Assembly (NCBI RefSeq): GCF_028682475.1
Contig: NZ_JANHLE010000020.1
Span: 38,321-102,320, forward strand
Direction: 5' to 3'
DNA length: 64,000 nt
DNA from: Pseudomonas putida
GTDB taxonomy: Bacteria > Pseudomonadota > Gammaproteobacteria > Pseudomonadales > Pseudomonadaceae
Shown here: positions 58,479 to 64,000 of the stretch, one piece after another
How the letters are laid out: the number at the start of each line of letters is the position of its first letter
How positions within the stretch are numbered: the stretch's first letter is position 1
The notes under the pieces: model-generated
What the model saw: the letters and a program-made list of their open reading frames with translations, nothing else
The model's database searches: none
Told to the model about the DNA's origin: nothing
Made by a program: the position numbers and the translations under genes

Positions 58479-59720
58479 ATGCGTCTGTTTCACACCTCCG
58501 ACTGGCACCTGGGACAAACCCTGCATGGCCAGGAACGCGACTTCGAACACGCCTGCTTTCTGGACTGGCTGCTCGGCCAGCTCAAGCTGCGTCAACCGGA
58601 TGCCCTGCTGATCGCCGGCGACATCTTCGACACGGTCAACCCACCGGTCAAAGCCCAGGAACGTCTCTACGACTTTATCGTCCAGGCCCACGAGCAGCAG
58701 CCGAAGCTGAACATCGTGATGATCGCCGGCAACCACGATTCGGGCTCGCGCATCGAATTGCCAGCGCCGTTGATGCGGCGCCTGCGCACCCATGCCCTGG
58801 GCCGGGTGCAGTGGCTCGACGACGGCGTGCTGGACAGCGATCGTCTGCTGATCCCCCTGACCAATGCGCGCGGCAAAGTCGCGGCCTGGTGCCTGGCCCT
58901 GCCATTCCTGCGCCCGGCCGAAGTGACCGGCGCGCAGCTGGGCGATGACTACCTGCGCGGAATCGGCCAGGTGCACGAGCGCCTGATCGAAGCCGCGCTG
59001 GAGCGGCGCAAGCCAGGCCAGGCGCTGATCGCCGTCAGCCATGCACACATGGCCGGTGGTTCGGTCTCGGAAGACTCCGAACGCAGCCTGATCATCGGCA
59101 ACGCCGAAGCGCTGCCCGCCAGTCTGTTCAGCAAGGACATCAGCTACGTCGCCCTCGGCCACCTGCACAAACCGCAGCGGGTCAACCGCGAGGAGCGCAT
59201 CCGCTACAGCGGCTCGCCGATCCCGCTGTCGTTCTCGGAAATTGGCTATCAGCACCAGATCCTCGAAATCGAACTCGAGGGCAGCAAGCTGGCCAGCGTC
59301 GAAACGCGCCTGATACCCCGTGCCGTGCACCTGCAGCGCCTCGGCCCAGCACCGCTGGCAGAAATTCTTGAGCAACTGGCCGAACTGCCGGTTATCGACC
59401 TGCTCGATGACCCGCAGCGCCAACCCTGGCTGGAAGTGCGCGTGCGCCTCGACGAGCCACAACCGGACCTGCGCCAGCAACTGGAAAGCGCCCTGCACGG
59501 CAAGGCCGTGCGTCTGGTGCGCATTGGCGCCGAATACGCGGGTAACCGCGAAGGTGAAGCACTGGATGACGCCGCCCTGGTGGAGCTGGGCCAGATGACG
59601 CCGCAAGAATTGTTCAGCCGCGCCTGGGCCCAGGCCTACGGCAACGCCGTGGACGAACAGACCCTGGCCGACTTCGCCCTGTTGCTGCAGGACGTTCAAC
59701 AGCAAGAGGAGCAGCCATGA
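58479..59720 (+). CDS. sbcD: Exonuclease subunit SbcD (Mre11-type)
   Basis: The 413-residue nuclease has all phosphodiesterase motifs: HTSDWHLG, IAGDIFD, AGNHDSG, SHAHMAGG and LGHLHKPQ. With SbcC it cuts DNA hairpins and palindromes and trims double-strand ends. The ATG at 58479 (MRLFHTSDWHLG) is the family start. It overlaps sbcC by four bases. Confidence 0.95.
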   Translation: MRLFHTSDWHLGQTLHGQERDFEHACFLDWLLGQLKLRQPDALLIAGDIFDTVNPPVKAQERLYDFIVQAHEQQPKLNIVMIAGNHDSGSRIELPAPLMRRLRTHALGRVQWLDDGVLDSDRLLIPLTNARGKVAAWCLALPFLRPAEVTGAQLGDDYLRGIGQVHERLIEAALERRKPGQALIAVSHAHMAGGSVSEDSERSLIIGNAEALPASLFSKDISYVALGHLHKPQRVNREERIRYSGSPIPLSFSEIGYQHQILEIELEGSKLASVETRLIPRAVHLQRLGPAPLAEILEQLAELPVIDLLDDPQRQPWLEVRVRLDEPQPDLRQQLESALHGKAVRLVRIGAEYAGNREGEALDDAALVELGQMTPQELFSRAWAQAYGNAVDEQTLADFALLLQDVQQQEEQP

Positions 59721-62700
59721 AGATTCTCGCCATCCGCCTGAAGAACCTGGCCTCTCTGGCGGGCCCCTTTGAAATCGACTTCACTGCCGAGCCTTTGGCC
59801 AGCGCCGGCCTGTTCGCCATCACCGGCCCTACCGGCGCCGGCAAAAGCACGCTGCTCGATGCCCTGTGCCTGGCCCTGTTCGGCGCCGTGCCGCGCCTGA
59901 GCAATATCGGCCGCGAAACCAAGCTGCCGGAAGTCGACAGCGACATCCTCACCAGCGACCCGCGCACCCTGCTACGCCGCGGTACCGGCAGCGGTTTTGC
60001 CGAAGTCGACTTCGTCGGTGTCGATGGCCGTCGTTATCGCGCCCGCTGGGAAGCCAACCGCGCCCGCGACAAAGCCAATGGCAAACTGCAAGGCAGCCGC
60101 CAGAGCCTGCACGATCTGGACAGCGAGCAATTGCTGAGCAACCAGAGCAAAAGCGAGTACAAGCAACTGATCGAGGCCTGCCTGGGGCTGAATTTCGAGC
60201 AGTTCACCCGTGCCGTGATGCTGGCCCAGAGCGAATTCAGCGCCTTCCTCAAGGCCGACGACAAAGACCGTAGCGAGCTGCTGGAAAAGCTTACCAACAC
60301 GGCGATCTACAGCCAGCTGGGGCGGCGCGCCTACAGCAAGAGCAAAGAAGCCGAAGAGGCGCACAAGGCCCTCGAAGACCAGGCGGCCGGCGTCATGCCG
60401 ATGACGCCTGAGGCCCGTGCCGACCTCGATCAACGCTATGGCGAGGCGCTGGCAACACTCAAGGGCGAACAAGCACAACTGCGTCAACTCGAACTGCAAC
60501 GTGCCTGGCTGACCGAACTGCAGCAGCTGCAAGCCCAGGTACACAGCAGCAACGAGCAATTGCATAGCGCCCGGCAGCACAGCGACAGCCTGCAAGGCGA
60601 ACGCCTGAACCTGGTGCGTCTGGAACAACTGGCCCCGCAGCGCCATCAGTTCGCCCGTCAGCAGGCATTGAGCAGTCAGCTGTCACCCTTGGCCGCCAGC
60701 ATCAGCGCCTTGCGCCAACAGCACGACGAACTGCACACGCGCCAGCAACAGCTGCACGAGCTTCAGCACAACGCCCAGCAGGCATTGAACCAGGCCCTGG
60801 CCGCACAAAGCGACAGCGCACCTTTGCTGCGCCAGGCCTTTGCCGAGCAGAACAGCGTGGCCCGCCTGTCGCAGGAGCTGGGCAACTGTCTGGCACTGAA
60901 GGAGCAGGCCGAGCAAGCCTGCAGCGAAGGCCAGCAACAGTTGCTCAACCTTGCCGAACAACAGCGCCTGAGTACGGAACGCCTCGGCCAGATCAGCGAA
61001 CAATTGGCCCAGAGTGCCTCCCTGGCAGGCCTGAGCGAAGCCTGGAATGCCTACCGCGATCGCCTGCAACAGGTGATGCAACTGGGTAACCGCCTCAATC
61101 AGGGCCGCGCCGAACTGCCCGCCCTGCAAGCCCGTGCCGAGCAGGCCAGCGCCGCCCTCGAGCAACAGCGCGCCGCCATCGCCCTGCTCTACCATGAAGC
61201 CCAGGCCGAACCCGAAGCCCTGGCCGAGCAGGTCGGTTTGCTCGGCGAGCTGCTGCAGAAAAATCGCCAGCAGCAAAGCCAGGTGGAAGCACTCAACCGC
61301 CTGTGGAGCCAGCAGCAAGAACTGGAGCAACGCCTGAATGCCTTGCGCGAGCGCCAGCAAATCGCCCTCAAACAGCGTGAACAGCTGATCAGCGAAGGCC
61401 TCAACGGCAAGCACCAGCTGAGCGCCGCCGAACAAGCGCTGACTGTTACCCGCCAGCTGCTCGAACGCCAGCGCCTGGCCCGCAGCCAGAGCGTGGAAGA
61501 GCTGCGCGCACAACTTCAGGATGATCAGCCCTGCCCGGTATGCGGCAGCCAGGAGCATCCCTACCATCAGCCTGAAGCCCTGCTGCAGAGCCTCGGTCGG
61601 CATGACCAGGATGAAGAACGCAACGCCCAGCTGGCCGTCGATGAACTGAAGAAGCAACTGGACGAACTGCGCACCCAGCTGGGTGGCGTCAACGGTCAGA
61701 TCAAGGAACACTTGCTTCAGCAGGAGCAACTGAGCGAGCAGCTGCAAGGCCTGGCGCCTGCTCTGCAGGCGCACCCGCTGTTCCCTGCCTTGTCCGATCA
61801 GGAGGTGAGCCAGCGCTCGGCCTGGCTGGCACTGCAGTCACGGCGCCTGAACGATGACATCAGCCGCGACGAACAGCGCCAGAACACCCTACTGACGCTG
61901 CAGAAGGACGCCGCCCGCCTGCAGCAGCAACTGCACGTCACAAGCGAAGCCAACCAGCAGGCCAACCAGCACCTGCAGCAACAACAGCAAGCGCTGGCTG
62001 CCGATCAGGAGCGACTGGAGCAGGAGCTGGCGAGCTTCGCCACGCTGCTGCCCGCCGACACCCTCGATGAACTACGCCGTGAGCCGGCCGCCACCTTCCT
62101 GCGTCTGGACCAGCAGTTGGCCCAGCGCCTGGACCTGCTGCAGCGGCACAAAGATGAGCAACTAGAGCACAGCGAACGCCAGCAGACCCTGGACAAGGCT
62201 CAGCTCCAGCAACAGGCGCGGGCACAAAAGCAGCAAGAGCTGCAGACGCAGTTCGCCGAGCTGGAACGCCAACAGCAGCAGAGCCAGGCCAGCCTCGCCA
62301 ACCTGCTCGCCGAACAACCCAGCGCCGAGCAATGGCAGCAGCACCTGGAACAGGCGGTAGAGCAGGCTCGCCAGCAACAGGCGCAAGCAGCCTCGCAATT
62401 GCAGGAGACCCAGACACAGCTGATTGAACTGGCGGCCGAACTCAAGGCCAAGGGCGAGCGTTTGACTGCCCTGGAACAAGAGCACGCCGAGGTACGCAGT
62501 CAGATCGAGCAATGGCGCCAAGGCCACCCTGAACTGGATGACAGCGCCCTGGATCAGTTGCTGGCCCTGGATGACAGCGCCGTCAGCCAGCTGCGTCAGC
62601 GCCTGCAGGACAGCGACAAAGCGCTGGAACAAACGCAGATTCTGCTCAAGGAACGCCAGCAACGCCTGGAACAACATCAAACCCTGGCCACCCTGGAGCT

Positions 62701-63364
62701 GCCCGCCGAAGCGCTGGAGCAAGCCCTGCAAACCCTGCAGGAACAACTGTCGGCCAGCGAACAGGCGTGTGCCGAACTGCGGGCCGGGCAAGCTGATGAC
62801 CAGCGCCGCCAGCAAGCCAACCAGGCCCTGGCCGAGCAAATCGCCCAGGCCTACAGTGAATGGCAACGCTGGGCGCGGCTCAATGCCCTGATCGGCTCGG
62901 CCACCGGTGATACTTTCCGCAAGATCGCCCAGGGCTACAACCTCGATTTGCTGGTGCATCACGCCAACGCCCAGCTGCGCCAGCTGGCCCGGCGCTATCG
63001 CCTCAAGCGTGGCGGCAGCCTGCTGGGGCTGCTGGTGCTGGATACCGAGATGGGCGACGAGCTGCGTTCGGTGCACTCATTGTCCGGTGGGGAGACCTTT
63101 CTGGTGTCCCTGGCCCTGGCATTAGGCTTGGCGTCGATGGCCTCGAGCACCTTGCGCATCGAATCGCTGTTCATCGACGAAGGCTTCGGCAGTCTCGATC
63201 CGGAATCGCTGCAACTGGCCATGGATGCCCTTGACGGTCTGCAGGCCCAGGGCCGCAAGGTAGCGGTGATCTCCCATGTGCAGGAAATGCACGAACGCAT
63301 CCCGGTGCAGATCCAGGTGCGCCGTCAGGGCAATGGTTTGAGTACGGTGGAGGTCAGCGGATGA
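59717..63364 (+). CDS. sbcC: Exonuclease subunit SbcC (Rad50-type)
   Basis: The 1215-residue ATPase has a Walker A (GPTGAGKST, about 37-45), two very long Gln-rich coiled coils joined by a zinc hook (CPVC at about 606), and a C-terminal signature SLSGGETFLVSLALALG (about 1120) and Walker B (SLFIDEGFGSLDPES, about 1150). It pairs with SbcD. The coiled coil has an unusual richness of glutamine, alanine and leucine. Its stop overlaps the next gene's start by four bases. Confidence 0.95.
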   Translation: MKILAIRLKNLASLAGPFEIDFTAEPLASAGLFAITGPTGAGKSTLLDALCLALFGAVPRLSNIGRETKLPEVDSDILTSDPRTLLRRGTGSGFAEVDFVGVDGRRYRARWEANRARDKANGKLQGSRQSLHDLDSEQLLSNQSKSEYKQLIEACLGLNFEQFTRAVMLAQSEFSAFLKADDKDRSELLEKLTNTAIYSQLGRRAYSKSKEAEEAHKALEDQAAGVMPMTPEARADLDQRYGEALATLKGEQAQLRQLELQRAWLTELQQLQAQVHSSNEQLHSARQHSDSLQGERLNLVRLEQLAPQRHQFARQQALSSQLSPLAASISALRQQHDELHTRQQQLHELQHNAQQALNQALAAQSDSAPLLRQAFAEQNSVARLSQELGNCLALKEQAEQACSEGQQQLLNLAEQQRLSTERLGQISEQLAQSASLAGLSEAWNAYRDRLQQVMQLGNRLNQGRAELPALQARAEQASAALEQQRAAIALLYHEAQAEPEALAEQVGLLGELLQKNRQQQSQVEALNRLWSQQQELEQRLNALRERQQIALKQREQLISEGLNGKHQLSAAEQALTVTRQLLERQRLARSQSVEELRAQLQDDQPCPVCGSQEHPYHQPEALLQSLGRHDQDEERNAQLAVDELKKQLDELRTQLGGVNGQIKEHLLQQEQLSEQLQGLAPALQAHPLFPALSDQEVSQRSAWLALQSRRLNDDISRDEQRQNTLLTLQKDAARLQQQLHVTSEANQQANQHLQQQQQALAADQERLEQELASFATLLPADTLDELRREPAATFLRLDQQLAQRLDLLQRHKDEQLEHSERQQTLDKAQLQQQARAQKQQELQTQFAELERQQQQSQASLANLLAEQPSAEQWQQHLEQAVEQARQQQAQAASQLQETQTQLIELAAELKAKGERLTALEQEHAEVRSQIEQWRQGHPELDDSALDQLLALDDSAVSQLRQRLQDSDKALEQTQILLKERQQRLEQHQTLATLELPAEALEQALQTLQEQLSASEQACAELRAGQADDQRRQQANQALAEQIAQAYSEWQRWARLNALIGSATGDTFRKIAQGYNLDLLVHHANAQLRQLARRYRLKRGGSLLGLLVLDTEMGDELRSVHSLSGGETFLVSLALALGLASMASSTLRIESLFIDEGFGSLDPESLQLAMDALDGLQAQGRKVAVISHVQEMHERIPVQIQVRRQGNGLSTVEVSG

Positions 63365-63954
63365 TTCTCTACTCGTTCCGCCGTTGTCCCTGGGCCATGC
63401 GCGCGCGTCTGGCCCTGCGTTATAGCGAATGTGCGGTGGAAATCCGCGAAGTCAGCCTCAAGGCCAAGCCGGCCGAGCTGCTCGCACTTTCGCCCAAAGG
63501 CACGGTGCCAGTACTGAGCGCGAATGGCCAGGTGCTTGAAGAAAGCCTGGATATCATGCGCTGGGCCCTGGCCCGGCATGATCCACAGGACTGGCGGCTA
63601 CGTGCCGACTCCGAGGCGGCGCAAGCGGCCGACGCGCTGATTGTGCGCAATGACCGGGACTTCAAGGTCCAGGTCAATCTGTACAAATACGCCGAACGCT
63701 ACCCGCAGCACTCGCGTGAGTTCTACCGGACGCAAGCCGAAGCCTGGTTGGCCGAACTGGATGAGCGGCTGAGGCAACGGACGTATCTGTTTGCCGATCA
63801 CCCGAGCCTGGCCGATGCCGCCTTGCTGCCGTTGATGCGCCAGTTTGCCGGGGTCGAACCGGACTGGTTCGCCAGCGCGCCCTACCCGCACCTGCGTGCG
63901 TGGTTGCAGGGCTGGCTGGAGTCGCGACTGTTCAAAGCGATCATGGCGCGGTGA
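63361..63954 (+). CDS. Glutathione S-transferase-like protein
   Basis: The 197-residue protein has an N-terminal thioredoxin-fold domain (MILYSFRRCPWAMRARLAL, with the CPWA remnant of a glutaredoxin-type CPxx motif; PKGTVPVL carries the cis-proline, EESLDIMRW the Ser-binding helix) and an all-helical C-terminal domain. It may use glutathione in detoxification or redox repair. It overlaps sbcC by four bases, so it is co-transcribed with the sbc genes. Confidence 0.87.
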   Translation: MILYSFRRCPWAMRARLALRYSECAVEIREVSLKAKPAELLALSPKGTVPVLSANGQVLEESLDIMRWALARHDPQDWRLRADSEAAQAADALIVRNDRDFKVQVNLYKYAERYPQHSREFYRTQAEAWLAELDERLRQRTYLFADHPSLADAALLPLMRQFAGVEPDWFASAPYPHLRAWLQGWLESRLFKAIMAR

Positions 63955-63962
63955 CAGTCTCT

Positions 63963-63986
63963 TCGCGGGGCAAGCCCGCTCCCACC
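63963..63986. repeat. REP unit (single or window-truncated pair)
   Basis: TCGCGGGGCAAGCCCGCTCC and following CACC match the REP unit. A mate may lie past the window edge. Confidence 0.88.
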
Positions 63987-64000
63987 GGGTGAGCTGAGAC

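Noticed and set aside
1..64000. CRISPR arrays, tRNA or rRNA genes, prophage or IS elements
   Set aside because: No regularly spaced repeats, cloverleaf-like segments, transposase or integrase motifs, or flanking direct repeats were seen.

Overview
The window is a 64 kb piece of a high-GC gammaproteobacterial chromosome, almost certainly a Pseudomonas of the P. putida/P. fluorescens side of the genus. The evidence is the gene content and order (rocA2-rocS2-yggL-dacB-rlmKL-rmf-pyrD, nasS-nasT-nasA-kinase, oprF-sigX-cmpX-crfX-cmaX, rraA-hydrolase-ppsA-ppsR, gdhB, lhgR-lhgO-transporter), an OprF porin, a Pseudomonas-type rmf leader, and repeated copies of a short REP palindrome. It reads as core chromosome. 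I see no prophage, insertion sequence, tRNA, rRNA or CRISPR array, and no frameshifted gene. Only the first gene is cut, by the window edge.

Layout. 1-8.8 kb: tail of a chemoreceptor, an RluA-type pseudouridine synthase, an unknown protein, a small M15 peptidase, a glutaredoxin-like protein, a Kef-type K+/H+ antiporter, an Amt ammonium channel, a three-gene YqjD/YqjE/YqjK-like membrane cluster, and a dGTPase. 9-20 kb: the RocA2/RocS2 hybrid two-component pair, YggL, PBP4 (DacB), a CHASE-PAS-GGDEF diguanylate cyclase and the 23S rRNA methyltransferase RlmKL. 20.5-27 kb: rmf with its structured leader, pyrD, then the nitrate-sensing module nasS-nasT, a leader with an intrinsic terminator, the NasA transporter and a fused PP2C phosphatase/Ser-Thr kinase. 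27-32 kb: the envelope cluster oprF-sigX-cmpX-crfX-cmaX, then rraA and a lipase-like hydrolase. 33-41 kb: divergent ppsA and ppsR, and the giant NAD-glutamate dehydrogenase gdhB with an unusual inverted-repeat-rich upstream region. 41.6-45.5 kb: an unknown acidic protein and the L-2-hydroxyglutarate module lhgR-lhgO-transporter, with visible promoter and operator elements. 45.7-51.4 kb: a tight six-gene lipid operon (CDP-alcohol phosphatidyltransferase, hydrolase-methyltransferase fusion, PAP2-dual-specificity phosphatase fusion, small membrane protein, PlsC-like acyltransferase, CdsA-like cytidylyltransferase), resembling the uncharacterised E. coli ynbABCD genes. 51.6-58.4 kb: a MoxR-DUF58-DUF4381-BatA-BatB/C-BatD operon. 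58.5-64 kb: sbcD, sbcC and a glutathione transferase-like gene.

How the parts work together. Several modules concern envelope integrity (OprF/SigX/CmpX, PBP4, the Bat operon, the ynb-like lipid operon). Others concern nitrogen and carbon flow (Amt, NasST/NasA, GdhB, PpsA/PpsR, LhgO). The best candidate for an undescribed system is the six-gene lipid operon. Its predicted enzymes would form a complete alternative phospholipid route, from lysophosphatidate through phosphatidate and CDP-diacylglycerol to a modified headgroup lipid, and the headgroup is unknown. The strongest undescribed regulatory signal is the set of mutually exclusive inverted repeats upstream of gdhB.

All family assignments are made by reading protein motifs and from memory of Pseudomonas gene order; no search was run.
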